Assembly (NCBI RefSeq): GCF_000974365.1
Contig: NZ_BAZW01000006.1
Span: 115,026 to 179,025 of the forward strand
Direction: 5' to 3'
DNA length: 64,000 bases
DNA from: Geofilum rubicundum JCM 15548
GTDB taxonomy: Bacteria; Bacteroidota; Bacteroidia; Bacteroidales; Marinilabiliaceae
Part shown: piece after piece, positions 37,198 to 45,811 of the stretch
Layout: each line of letters starts with the position of its first letter
Position numbering within the stretch: the stretch's first letter is position 1
Notes under the pieces: generated by a model
What the model was told of the DNA's origin: nothing
Database searches by the model: none
What the model saw: the letters and a program-made list of their open reading frames with translations, nothing else
Translations under genes and position numbers: made by a program

Positions 37198-38135
37198 TTA
37201 TAAAACATTGTTGATGATTTGAAGAATGGCTCCCTCTTTCAGGGCAAACGCGCACTGCCAAACCTCATTGGGTTGAAGTCTTTTCAGCACCCATTGAACA
37301 ATGATGCTGGCAGGAACGATGTTTTCAACCCGGTCGGGATCCATACCGGGTATGGTTCTTCGCCCTTCAATGGTGGCGGATATCAGCCTTTGGTGAACCT
37401 CATTCAGGGCCTCCGCTTCCAACTTAAAGGAGGTGATTTTGGATAACTCGATGAGCGGGTATTCCTTGTTGGCGATAATGGCCGCCAGGGTGTCAAAAGA
37501 ACCGGAAGAGCCCACCAGTTTGCAGATGGGAAACTGGTCCACTGCTGCAATCAGAGATTGAAGCTTTGATTCCAGATGCCGGTCAATGATTTCTATTTCG
37601 CCCGCTTGTATGGGATCCGAAGGCGGAAACTGTTCCAGGAGTCGGGCCACCCCGAGATTATAACTTTCTTTCCAGGCTATGCCGTTTTTATTGGCGATAA
37701 TAAATTCCACACTACCCCCGCCGATATCCATAATCAGGAATAGTTGTCGCCCAGCGGCACCACTTGCTTAACGCCGTCAAAAATCGTTTGGGCTTCCTCA
37801 TCGCCTGGAATAACACGGATGGTCAGACCCAGTTCCTGCTTAACCCTCCGCACGAAATCGGCTCCATTGGTGGCACTTCTGATAGCGGAAGTGGCAAAGC
37901 AAAAAATACTTTCCACCTGATATTCTGAAATGGTAATCAGGTGAGTGGTTAATGCCTCAACGCCCCGCTTCATGGCCTCATTGGTAATGGTGGCCTTGTG
38001 AATGCCTCCCTCTCCAAGACGTGCCGGGTATTTCGATTCGACTAAAATGCGATACGTATCACCCTCGACCTCCGTAATCAGAAGATTGAAGGTGTTGGTC
38101 CCTAAGTCAATTATGGCTACACGTGTCTTTTCCAT
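37198..38135 (-). CDS. ppx: Exopolyphosphatase / GppA-family phosphatase, frameshifted here
   Basis: Sugar-kinase/Hsp70-like fold hydrolase of polyphosphate or pppGpp. The first phosphate loop is VAIIDLGTNTFNLLI, and the second, DIGGGSVEFIIANKNG, lies after the break. The frame is interrupted at 37740/37741. One more T on the coding strand turns GDNYS-stop into GDNYFLIMDIGGGS and joins both halves to ~312 residues, the usual size of the short Ppx/GppA proteins. The conserved Glu is in FCFATSAIRSATNG... IPGDEEAQTIFDGV. Single gene on the minus strand with 45 bases to the ABC permease gene. Choice between Ppx and GppA is not possible from sequence. Confidence 0.88.
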
Positions 38136-38179
38136 CTCTTAATCGGCTTGTTGAAAAATCAAAGTTATCAAAGTTACCT

Positions 38180-39523
38180 TTATTTATCTGAATAGCGGAA
38201 CCACTTCCACAATTCTTTGTAATTGACTTTTTTGCCATACATCAGGATGCCGGTGCGGTAAATACGGGCGGCAAACCAGGTGGTAAACAGAAAGCCGGCA
38301 ATAAGCAAGGTCAGGGAAAGGGCTATTTGCCATATGGGTACATCAAACGGAATCCGGGCCATCATGACAACCGGTGAGGTGAAGGGGATCATCGAGAACC
38401 AGAAAACCAGATCGCTGTGGGGATTGCGAAAAGCAGCCATGGCCACATACAGGGCAATGATGATGGGAATGGTGATGGGAAACATGAATTGCTGCGAATC
38501 GGTTTCATTGTCGATGGCCGCACCCACTGCGGCAAAAAGAGAGGCGTAAATCAGATAGCCGCCCAAAAAGTAGAGGATGAAAAGAAGGATGGTGGTCACC
38601 GGATTCATGCTGTTGACCATGTCCATAACTTTGTCGAAGTTAAATCCATCGGCTTGCGCCGCCTGGGCCTGCTGGCTGCTTCCTTCCATCGCCATTTCAA
38701 TGCCATCCATCCGTGAAGGCATATCTGTATCGGAGAAAAAGAGGGCTTTGGCACCCGTTACAATGAGCACCGTTAATAGTATCCATAAAAACACCTGGGT
38801 CAGCGCCACCATGGCAATACCAATAATTTTGCCCAGCATTAACTGAAAGGGCTTGACCGAAGAAATGATGACTTCCACAATGCGGCTGGTTTTCTCTTCC
38901 ATCACCCCACGTAAAACCTGGGTGCCGTAAATGAAGACAAACATATAGGTCAGAAAAGCAAAGACGAGACTAACCACCATGGCCATCTCTGTAGAACTTT
39001 CTTTTTCACTGCCATCTTCCCCTAATTTGATGGTCGTTAATTGGATGCCCACTTTATTGATGGCCGCGATGATGCCATCCAAACCCTCGAGCTCAAAACT
39101 TTTTAATTTTTGTGAACGCAGGTATTCGCGCAAACCGCCTGTAATATGGTCCCGCACATCCATGGTAATTTGTCCGTCGGAATAAAGACGTATGGCGTCG
39201 GGATTTTCCAGCAAATCTTCACTGATAACCAGATAGGCGTAATAGGGGGTGGAGGAGAAGTTGTTGCGCAGGTCTTCCTCTGATTCAGGTTCCAGATATT
39301 CAAATTTAAGCAGGTCGGTGTCTTTTATCTGGTCGATATACAAGCCCGTGTGGTCCACAATGGCCACTTTCTTTTCAATGGAATCTTCCATGGATGACAG
39401 CCAGGTAGGCACTACCATCATGGCCGCAAATAATACCGGACCAAGCAGGGTCATGATGATGAAACTTTTTTTACGTACTCTGCTGAGGTATTCGCGCTGA
39501 AGTATCAAGGATATTTTACTCAT
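38180..39523 (-). CDS. ABC-2-type transporter permease (NatB-like)
   Basis: 447 residues. An N-terminal helix (KSFIIMTLLGPVLFAAMMVV) is followed by a ~140-residue extracytoplasmic loop. Five or more helices then include MAMVVSLVFAFLTYMFVFIYG and VMEEKTSRIVEVIISSVKPFQLMLGKIIG, the EEK-SR---V--S-V-P--LM-GKI signature of the ABC-2 Na+-efflux/NatB group. Pairs with the ATPase gene immediately upstream (12 bases). Likely exports a small molecule or ion; substrate unknown. Confidence 0.9.
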   Translation of the reverse strand: MSKISLILQREYLSRVRKKSFIIMTLLGPVLFAAMMVVPTWLSSMEDSIEKKVAIVDHTGLYIDQIKDTDLLKFEYLEPESEEDLRNNFSSTPYYAYLVISEDLLENPDAIRLYSDGQITMDVRDHITGGLREYLRSQKLKSFELEGLDGIIAAINKVGIQLTTIKLGEDGSEKESSTEMAMVVSLVFAFLTYMFVFIYGTQVLRGVMEEKTSRIVEVIISSVKPFQLMLGKIIGIAMVALTQVFLWILLTVLIVTGAKALFFSDTDMPSRMDGIEMAMEGSSQQAQAAQADGFNFDKVMDMVNSMNPVTTILLFILYFLGGYLIYASLFAAVGAAIDNETDSQQFMFPITIPIIIALYVAMAAFRNPHSDLVFWFSMIPFTSPVVMMARIPFDVPIWQIALSLTLLIAGFLFTTWFAARIYRTGILMYGKKVNYKELWKWFRYSDK

Positions 39524-39535
39524 GGTCGTGGGGAT

Positions 39536-40462
39536 TTAGAGGGTTACTTTGTTCTGGTTAACAACTTTAATGAAAACATCGCTCATGCTGGGAAGTACTT
39601 CCTGACAGCTGTGGATGTGGCAGTGATCCATCACCATGCGCAGCAGTTGGTTGATGTCGGTACCCTCCGGCATTTTTACCAGCAGGGATTCAAAGCCGTT
39701 GAGGGCCTGCGAAGCTTCCAACTGGTAATGGTGGCTGATGATTTTTTTAATCTGGTCGTTGTCACCCGTGTATTCCAGACGGACCAGATTTTCACGGTGC
39801 TCATAACGAATGTCTGACACCACCCCTGAAAGAATGGCTTTGCCATTGTTTATTAGTGTGATATGGTCGCACAACTCCTCTACCGAACCCATGTTGTGGG
39901 TGGAGAATATGATGGTGGCGCCCTCTTTTTTCAGATGGAGTATTTCATCTTTCAGCAGGTTGGCGTTGATGGGATCGAAACCGCTGAAGGGTTCGTCAAA
40001 GATCAAAAGGGAAGGATTGTGCAAAATGGTCACAATAAACTGAACCTTTTGCTGCATACCTTTGGACAGCTCTTCCACTTTTTTGTCCCACCAGGGTTGT
40101 ATCTCAAATTTTTCGAACCAGTACTTCAGTTTTTTGAGCGCATCGTTGCGGGACACGCCTTTGAGGCGGGCCAGATAGAGCGCCTGCTCACCTACCTTCA
40201 TTTTTTTGTACAGTCCCCGTTCTTCCGGCAGGTAACCTATACGTGAGATGTCCTCACGTGAAAGGGGCTTGCCCTGCAGTAAAATTTTTCCGGCATCCGG
40301 ACCCGTGATTTGGTTAATGATGCGAATCAGGGTGGTTTTCCCGGCGCCATTGGGACCTAACAGACCAAAGATGGAATTTTCGGGAATGGCGACACTTACA
40401 TCGTCCAAAGCCAGATGGTTGGCGAACTTTTTGACAATGTTATTGGCTTCTAAAAATGACAT
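39536..40462 (-). CDS. ABC transporter ATP-binding protein (NatA-like)
   Basis: 308 residues. Walker A GLLGPNGAGKTTLIRI, Q-loop region IGYLPEERGLYKKMKV, signature ELSKGMQQKVQF (a variant of LSGGQ), Walker B LLIFDEPFSGFDPINA and H-loop STHNMGS. The C-terminal ~80 residues are a DUF4162-type extension found in this exporter subgroup. The YLPEERGLY motif is characteristic of NatA-like subunits. It forms an operon with the permease that follows on the minus strand. Confidence 0.92.
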   Translation of the reverse strand: MSFLEANNIVKKFANHLALDDVSVAIPENSIFGLLGPNGAGKTTLIRIINQITGPDAGKILLQGKPLSREDISRIGYLPEERGLYKKMKVGEQALYLARLKGVSRNDALKKLKYWFEKFEIQPWWDKKVEELSKGMQQKVQFIVTILHNPSLLIFDEPFSGFDPINANLLKDEILHLKKEGATIIFSTHNMGSVEELCDHITLINNGKAILSGVVSDIRYEHRENLVRLEYTGDNDQIKKIISHHYQLEASQALNGFESLLVKMPEGTDINQLLRMVMDHCHIHSCQEVLPSMSDVFIKVVNQNKVTL

Positions 40463-40566
40463 ATTTTTACGGGATTAGAGATTTAAATGATTGAATCCAA
40501 GCAAAAATAGGGAAAATAGATGTAAGGTGAAGCAATATTGTTGGTAAAGTAACGGCGGGAAGAGAA

Positions 40567-41004
40567 TTAAAGGATGCGGTTGAGGACCGCCTTGCCTTCA
40601 ATAATTTCGTTGGCGAGCATTTCAATGGTGGTATGGGTGGCCAATTGTTGGTATTGGTTGCGAATAATGGCGTATTGATGGTGAATGGGACAGGGTTCTG
40701 TATCCGAGCATTGGCTGAGGCCAATGCCGCAGCGGGTAAATAATTTATAACCCTCTACAGAGTTGATCACTTCGATCAGGGGAAGTGGGGCTGCCTGAGG
40801 TTCAAAGAAAAAGCCTCCGCCCCGGCCTCTGACCGATTGGAGCATGCCCTGGCGGACCAGCGACTGAAGAATTTTGGCGGTGAACTGTTCGGGTGCCTCT
40901 ATCTCCCGGGCAATTTCGCGGTAACCGGGACGTTGATTGTCCCGGTTTTTTATAGCCACATAGACCAGTGAGCGAATGGCATATTCGGATGCTTTGGATA
41001 GCAT
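40567..41004 (-). CDS. Rrf2-family transcriptional regulator
   Basis: 145 residues with the Rrf2 winged helix: LSKASEYAIRSLVYVAIKNR, YREIAREIEAPEQFTAKILQSLVRQGMLQSVRGRGGGF. Three cysteines follow in the order seen in Fe-S-binding members (FTRCGIGLSQCSDTEPCPIH, about residues 91-107). That suggests an NsrR/IscR-like cluster sensor for nitric oxide or iron-sulfur status. The gene directly follows the RIC repair gene (17 bases), so regulator and repair protein are probably one transcript. Confidence 0.9.
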   Translation of the reverse strand: MLSKASEYAIRSLVYVAIKNRDNQRPGYREIAREIEAPEQFTAKILQSLVRQGMLQSVRGRGGGFFFEPQAAPLPLIEVINSVEGYKLFTRCGIGLSQCSDTEPCPIHHQYAIIRNQYQQLATHTTIEMLANEIIEGKAVLNRIL

Positions 41005-41021
41005 AGCTGTGTTTTTGTCGT

Positions 41022-41747
41022 CTAAATTACTAATTTTTTCTCCAATTCAATGGCCTGCGGAAACAGGATGTTGTTCTCCAAATGGATGTGACGGTGCAGG
41101 TCTTTTTCGAAGGCCTCCAGTTTGGCCAGTCCCACCCGGTAAGTATTACAGCCATCCGGTGGCAACTGATAGCCATTGGTCAGTTCAGAAAGGGTTCTGA
41201 AGCGCTCCCCTTCTGCATCATGGTCGCTGTGCATGGTGCTGATGGGGTTTTCCACGCTGCCAAATTGACCTTTCTTAAGCGTTTCGCCTTTTTGCTGCGC
41301 CTTCACCATTTCCTTGATAAAGGGAAACAAAATTTGCTCCTCCTGTTCCAGGTGTTGGGATAAAGCCGTTGCGGCGCCCATGAAAAGTTCATGTACTTTG
41401 ATCAGCTCCGGATGATTGGCGCCGTGCACATCGGCCAGCTTTTCCAGATACGGCGGAATGCTCTCTATGTTTTCGCGGACAAAAGAATGGTGCTGCTCAA
41501 TAATGTGGTCAATCAAAGCATCGGGTGTCAGCTTCTTCAGTAGTTCTGATTCCATATCCTTTTGGGCAGTCACTGCTTCCAGGTCGGCCAGCAAGGCTTT
41601 GGGTTCTGCCTTATATTTTTCTGCCGCTTCACTGATGGTGATGTTTCCGCCACAGCAAAAATCAATGCCGTGATTTTTAAACACGTCTGCCGTCTTATAA
41701 TTGGCCACGACCATTTGGCCTACAATATTGTTTTCGTTGATTGTCAT
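41022..41747 (-). CDS. Iron-sulfur cluster repair di-iron protein (RIC/ScdA/YtfE)
   Basis: Repairs Fe-S clusters damaged by nitric oxide or oxidants. The N-terminal ScdA_N domain has NYKTADVFKNHGIDFCCGGN (two Cys, about 31-32). The hemerythrin-like four-helix bundle carries the di-iron ligands in LIDHIIEQHHSFVREN, VHGANHPELIKVHELF, SQHLEQEEQILFPFI, STMHSDHDAEGERF and LHRHIHLENNILFP. 241 residues, complete. The co-transcribed Rrf2 gene likely regulates it. A good promoter is visible upstream. Confidence 0.95.
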   Translation of the reverse strand: MTINENNIVGQMVVANYKTADVFKNHGIDFCCGGNITISEAAEKYKAEPKALLADLEAVTAQKDMESELLKKLTPDALIDHIIEQHHSFVRENIESIPPYLEKLADVHGANHPELIKVHELFMGAATALSQHLEQEEQILFPFIKEMVKAQQKGETLKKGQFGSVENPISTMHSDHDAEGERFRTLSELTNGYQLPPDGCNTYRVGLAKLEAFEKDLHRHIHLENNILFPQAIELEKKLVI

Positions 41748-41788
41748 GATATGTTGTTTTAAAAAAGATAAAAAGACCTATAACTCCA

Positions 41789-41846
41789 CAAATGTACCCT
41801 GCATGGATGAAATTTCAAAATACAAATTGTTAAAGCTTTGTTAAAG
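41789..41846 (-). promoter_or_regulatory. Promoter and direct repeat upstream of the RIC-Rrf2 operon
   Basis: On the minus strand TACATTTG (41796-41789) fits the -7 element, and TTTG (41819-41816) fits the -33 element at a 19-base spacing. Just upstream, TTGTTAAAG occurs twice (plus-strand positions 41827-41835 and 41838-41846), an 11-base period that could be an activator site. It overlaps the end of the GGGP synthase gene. Confidence 0.5.
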
Positions 41847-42572
41847 TCTTTCTGCCGCCTTCAGGAAGTCATGAATCAGGGAGGGGTCTTTTTCAAGTAC
41901 ATTGCCCACCACCACCAGGTCGGCACCCGCCTCGTAAGCACTTGTCAACTGATGCACGGAGGTGATGCCGCCGCCGATCATTAAAGGAATCGTCAGCGCC
42001 TTTTTCACCGCCTGGATGGTTTTGGCAGATATGGGGTTTCGCGCACCGCTTCCGGCATCCATATAAATCATTTTCAGGCCCAGCATTTCTCCGGCCAAGG
42101 CCGTAGCCACGGCAATATCTGTTTTTTCTGCAGGGATGGGACGGGTTTGACTGATGTACTCCACGGAAGTCGGCGAGCCCCCGTCAATAAGCATGTATCC
42201 GGTGGAGATGGGTTCAATGCCGAATTGCCTGATATACGGAGCAGCCACCACATGGTGGCCTATGAGCAACTCAGGATTTCTGCCCGAAATCATGGAAAGG
42301 AAGAGAACGGCGTCCACGTTGGGGGTCAGGTGGGTGGGACTTCCCGGATACAAAACCACCGGTTGTTGCAATTCTTTTTTCAGATAATCGATCACCGGGG
42401 CTACAGGAGAAGAAATAAGACTGCCGCCAACCATCAGCAGATGCGGTGGGTGCTGCTTTAGAATACCGACCAGTTGCTCCAGCATTGGCGGACTGCATTT
42501 GTCCGGATCAATGAGTAAGGCCAGTAACTTTCCTTTTCTCTTAACAGAATCTGTAATGTAGGTGTATATCAT
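41841..42572 (-). CDS. Geranylgeranylglyceryl/heptaprenylglyceryl phosphate synthase
   Basis: TIM-barrel prenyltransferase that links a long prenyl diphosphate to glycerol-1-phosphate by an ether bond. It is best known from archaeal lipids but also present in many Bacteroidota. Motifs: LLALLIDPDKCS, LLMVGGSLISS, LYPGSPTHLTPNVDAVLFLSMISGRNPELLIG, ISTGYMLIDGGSPTSVEY, IYMDAGSGARNPIS and IPLMIGGGITS (phosphate-binding loops). 243 residues, complete. The physiological product in Bacteroidota is not settled. A TACATTTG -7-like element lies at 42598-42605 on the minus strand upstream. Confidence 0.93.
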   Translation of the reverse strand: MIYTYITDSVKRKGKLLALLIDPDKCSPPMLEQLVGILKQHPPHLLMVGGSLISSPVAPVIDYLKKELQQPVVLYPGSPTHLTPNVDAVLFLSMISGRNPELLIGHHVVAAPYIRQFGIEPISTGYMLIDGGSPTSVEYISQTRPIPAEKTDIAVATALAGEMLGLKMIYMDAGSGARNPISAKTIQAVKKALTIPLMIGGGITSVHQLTSAYEAGADLVVVGNVLEKDPSLIHDFLKAAERL

Positions 42573-42636
42573 ACCGGTAAGGCCTGCTTATGTTTCACAA
42601 ATGTACAGCTATTACCAATACCACACAAGATAAAAT

Positions 42637-43239
42637 TCAGGCGTGATGCGGTATTGCAGAACCATGGATGTCCATTGGCCCTGAATGTTTACCTGCGCCT
42701 TCAATGTCCCGGAAGCTGGAAGACAGGTTCTCAATCACCATGTCCTCTTTAAAAAGAATGCCAGGGGTATCCAAAATTTTATAAATGGCCTCCTTGGCGC
42801 ACCACACCAGCGCGCAACCAGGCGCTCTTCCTGAAGTTGAAAATTGCGCTTCCTCGGTGGGGTTGACAAAGCGGGCAGACAATTTTTCAATGCGGGGAGA
42901 GGGATACTCAATATCAATCCCGGTGGGTTTCAATGGGGAAGTGACCACGGCGGCATACCCCATCGTGTGCGAAATGCTTAAGTGGGTAGCCTGATGATCG
43001 ATGAAGGGTTGTCCCGTCGCTGAGTAGCTAACGGCGGGCGGACATTGCATTAACTGTTGAATCAGCCATCTGGACGCCAGCCATTCCAGTCGCTTCGCTG
43101 GGTGACTGATCTGTTGGAGTTGGTGATGCATCAAAGGGGAGAAGGAGAGCCAGCCCGTCAGCGTTTCTTCTGATTCGGTAATATGCCAGACAGCCATTTG
43201 CGCCTGGTCGGGTCCCTCTAGTTTACAAAGCAACGGCAT
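42637..43239 (-). CDS. 4'-phosphopantetheinyl transferase superfamily protein
   Basis: Moves the phosphopantetheine arm of CoA to carrier proteins. Motifs of the Sfp/AcpT type: PFIDHQATHLSISHTMGYAAV, PTGIDIEYPSPRIEKLSARFVNP (metal-binding GIDIE) and LVWCAKEAIYKILDTPGI. 200 residues. In Bacteroidota a PPTase at the end of the mutY-ssb-gldE-gldD cluster is common, and this arrangement is kept here (3 bases after gldD). The carrier-protein target is unknown. Confidence 0.9.
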   Translation of the reverse strand: MPLLCKLEGPDQAQMAVWHITESEETLTGWLSFSPLMHHQLQQISHPAKRLEWLASRWLIQQLMQCPPAVSYSATGQPFIDHQATHLSISHTMGYAAVVTSPLKPTGIDIEYPSPRIEKLSARFVNPTEEAQFSTSGRAPGCALVWCAKEAIYKILDTPGILFKEDMVIENLSSSFRDIEGAGKHSGPMDIHGSAIPHHA

Positions 43240-43242
43240 TCC

Positions 43243-43827
43243 TTAGTCTTTCCATTGAAGGGTTTCAATCAAATGCACCACATCCTCGGTGATATAGTCG
43301 ATAACCGGTGCCAGAGAATCCCGGTTGGGTGCCGTCTGGAAATAAAGGGAGCCCCTTAAAAAATGACGGGCACTGTCGGTGGCCAAAAATTGCAGGGGGG
43401 AGGCGGCATCCCCCTTTATTTCAAACATCATGGCATACAGGTGGGTCTCCTCATTGATGAACAGGTGTTCATCAATGGCATCGGCCTTGACCACATGGTT
43501 ATAGGCCAATTTGATGTTGTCCTCCAGTAAATCATACAGGTTGTCCTCCACCGGTTTGTAGCTGAGATGCACCCTGGCTTTATGTTGCGGGTAGAGCACA
43601 TTGATCCAGTTGGGCTCATTTTGGTGACTGACATCTGTTTCTATCTCCGCGATCCGGGAATATTCAAAACGATAAGGCATGGTCGAGTCCAGCAATACAT
43701 ATTCCTGGTCGGGCAGATCTATTCTGAAATGCCCGCGTGGTTTGGGCGTGCTGGTCGGGCGGCAGCCAGCAGCCAGGACGGTAACAGCCGCTATAAAGAA
43801 AAGGAGGGATGGAACAGAGTGGCGCAT
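43243..43827 (-). CDS. gldD: Gliding motility lipoprotein GldD
   Basis: Lipoprotein required for gliding and T9SS function in Flavobacterium. The start is placed at ATG 43827 (MRHSVPSLLFFIAAVTVLAAGC), giving a lipobox Cys, rather than the longer TTG start. The mature part begins PKPRGHFRIDLPDQEYVLLD, the KPRG-FRI---P--Y pattern of GldD, followed by a beta-rich region. About 194 residues. Seven bases downstream of gldE. Together with a T9SS cargo gene at 60.8 kb it suggests a working T9SS, though motility itself does not follow. Confidence 0.92.
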   Translation of the reverse strand: MRHSVPSLLFFIAAVTVLAAGCRPTSTPKPRGHFRIDLPDQEYVLLDSTMPYRFEYSRIAEIETDVSHQNEPNWINVLYPQHKARVHLSYKPVEDNLYDLLEDNIKLAYNHVVKADAIDEHLFINEETHLYAMMFEIKGDAASPLQFLATDSARHFLRGSLYFQTAPNRDSLAPVIDYITEDVVHLIETLQWKD

Positions 43828-43834
43828 ATCAGAA

Positions 43835-45127
43835 TCAATTGGGTGCAAATCGTATTTTTTTTATCCGGCGGTAATCGGCCGCTAAAATGGTGAACTTGTA
43901 TTTACCGAACTCAATGGTTTCATGTTTAACGGGAATTTCTCCTTTTAGCTCAAGCAATAGTCCCGCCAGCGTTTCCGGTTCATCAGAAATTTTTCTAAAG
44001 GTTTCTTCCGGAATTTCCGTTACTCTGAAGAAGTCCTTGAGCAAGGTGGTTCCTTCAAACACGAAATTCCCGTCGGGCAACACCGAAAAACTGACTTCAT
44101 CGTCATCCAGTTCATCGCTGATGTCCCCCACAATCTCTTCGAGGATGTCCTCCAGCGTCACAATGCCCGAGGTACCCCCATATTCGTCGACCACCACTGC
44201 CATGTGTATCTTGTGGGTTTTGAATTCCTGCAGCAGGTCGTTGATGCGCTTGGTTTCCGGCACATAATAGGCGGGTCGGATCAGTTCCTGCCAGTTAAAG
44301 GAGTTGTCCTTATTTAAGTGGGGGAGCAAATCCTTCACATACAATATGCCCTTGACATCATCCGGCCCTTCTTCATAAACGGGCATGCGCGAGTAGCCGG
44401 AGTCAATAATCACGGCGATGACTTTGGACAGTTCACTTTTGATGTCAATATCCACCACATTTACCCGGACGGTCATAATGGTCTCCACATTGGTGCTGCC
44501 AAAGGTGACAATGCCTTTCAGTATGTCCTTGCCTTCCGTGAGGTTATCATCTGTCAGGTCCAGCGCATGGGAGATCTCATCCAGGGAAATGCCTTTCATC
44601 CTCTGGCCCAGTCTTTTGTTTACCAGATGGGTGGATTTAACCATGATGATGCTCAGCGGTTTGAAAAGCCGGATGCTCACCAGCAGGGGGTAGGACATGA
44701 AAACGGCAAACTTTTTGGGAAACTGTCCCGCATAAACCTTGGGCAGAATTTCTCCGAAAAATAAAATTAAACTGGTGATAACGATCACTTCCAGCAGGAA
44801 TTGAAGCAGGCCGGGATGGGTGTAGGTCACCAGACTGCCCGCAATGTAGGAGGCCAGAATAACAATGGCCACGTTGACAAAATTATTGCTGATAAGAATG
44901 GTGGCCAGCAGTTGTTCGGGTTTCTCCAGATGAGAAAGGGCCGTTTTATAGGAGCGCGACGCATGGCTTTTCATGTCGGCAATGTCCGATGGCTTCAAAG
45001 AGAAGTAGGCCACTTCTGATCCTGATATGAGCGCCGAACTGGCTAAAAGCAGCACAATAATGGCGATGGAAATGATGAGACCGGTGGTGATCGGTTGAAA
45101 TTGCATCACCAGTAAAAGAGGTGTCAT
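43835..45127 (-). CDS. gldE: Gliding motility-associated protein GldE (CNNM/CBS/CorC family)
   Basis: Membrane protein with an N-terminal CNNM domain (LLLASSALISGSEVAYFSL, KPEQLLATILISNNFVNVAIVILASY). Two CBS domains follow (ETIMTVRVNVVDIDIKSELS, IYVKDLL-type GILYVKDLLPHL) with VDEYGGTSGIVTLEDILEEIVGDI, and a CorC_HlyC domain ends it (LPDGNFVFEGTTLLKDFFRV). The start is taken at ATG 45127; ATG 45106 or an upstream TTG are possible. About 430 residues. It cooperates genetically with GldD, encoded next. Confidence 0.9.
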   Translation of the reverse strand: MTPLLLVMQFQPITTGLIISIAIIVLLLASSALISGSEVAYFSLKPSDIADMKSHASRSYKTALSHLEKPEQLLATILISNNFVNVAIVILASYIAGSLVTYTHPGLLQFLLEVIVITSLILFFGEILPKVYAGQFPKKFAVFMSYPLLVSIRLFKPLSIIMVKSTHLVNKRLGQRMKGISLDEISHALDLTDDNLTEGKDILKGIVTFGSTNVETIMTVRVNVVDIDIKSELSKVIAVIIDSGYSRMPVYEEGPDDVKGILYVKDLLPHLNKDNSFNWQELIRPAYYVPETKRINDLLQEFKTHKIHMAVVVDEYGGTSGIVTLEDILEEIVGDISDELDDDEVSFSVLPDGNFVFEGTTLLKDFFRVTEIPEETFRKISDEPETLAGLLLELKGEIPVKHETIEFGKYKFTILAADYRRIKKIRFAPN

Positions 45128-45204
45128 GCTTTCAATGAGTATGTCGGTTTCCAAATGTTTTCTAGGTCTATTAATTCGTTAATATATGGTCACGGTGAGG
45201 GCAA

Positions 45205-45702
45205 TCAAAAGGGCAGGTCATCTTCCGGACCGTTATCGTCCGACAAAAAATCGGGTTGCTTGTCCGGGCCGTTCTGGACCTTGTTGCTCTCGGGTGGTCT
45301 GGGGGCAGATGAGGTCGAAGCGGGTTGACCGCCGCTCTGGGAGGGATAGGTGGATGAGCCGTCATTGTCCGATTTTCTGCCCAGGAGCTGAATGACATCC
45401 GCCACAATTTCGGTGGCGTATTTCTTGACGCCATTGGCATCATCGTAGGAGCGGGTTTTAATTTTTCCCTCAATGTATAATTGGGTCCCTTTTTTAATAT
45501 AGTTTTCCGCCAGTTTGGCCAGTCCCCGCCAGGCTACAATGTTATGCCATTCCGTTCTTTCCGGAATTTCCTGTCCGTCACGGGTTTTAAAAGACCGTTC
45601 TGTGGTAGCGAGGGAGAAGTTGGCCACCGCCTGATCATTATCGAAATAGCGAATTTCGGGGTCGCGACCCACGTTTCCTACGAGTATTGCTTTGTTTATC
45701 AT
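45205..45702 (-). CDS. ssb: Single-stranded DNA-binding protein
   Basis: 165 residues. OB-fold INKAILVGNVGRDPEIRYFDN, FSLATTERSFKTRDG, TEWHNIVAWRGLAKLAENYIKKGTQLYIEGKIKTRSY, then a low-complexity Ser/Pro/Gln linker and the acidic tip DDLPF that binds partner proteins. Part of the mutY-ssb-gldE-gldD cluster. Confidence 0.97.
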   Translation of the reverse strand: MINKAILVGNVGRDPEIRYFDNDQAVANFSLATTERSFKTRDGQEIPERTEWHNIVAWRGLAKLAENYIKKGTQLYIEGKIKTRSYDDANGVKKYATEIVADVIQLLGRKSDNDGSSTYPSQSGGQPASTSSAPRPPESNKVQNGPDKQPDFLSDDNGPEDDLPF

Positions 45703-45811
45703 TTTCTTGGTTTTAAAAGTGTTAGGGAAAAGATGAATCGTTTAAGATGGAGCTAAATTACAAAACTTCTATGGCTTATCAAATGTCTGGCTTTTGTAAT
45801 TTCAAATACGG

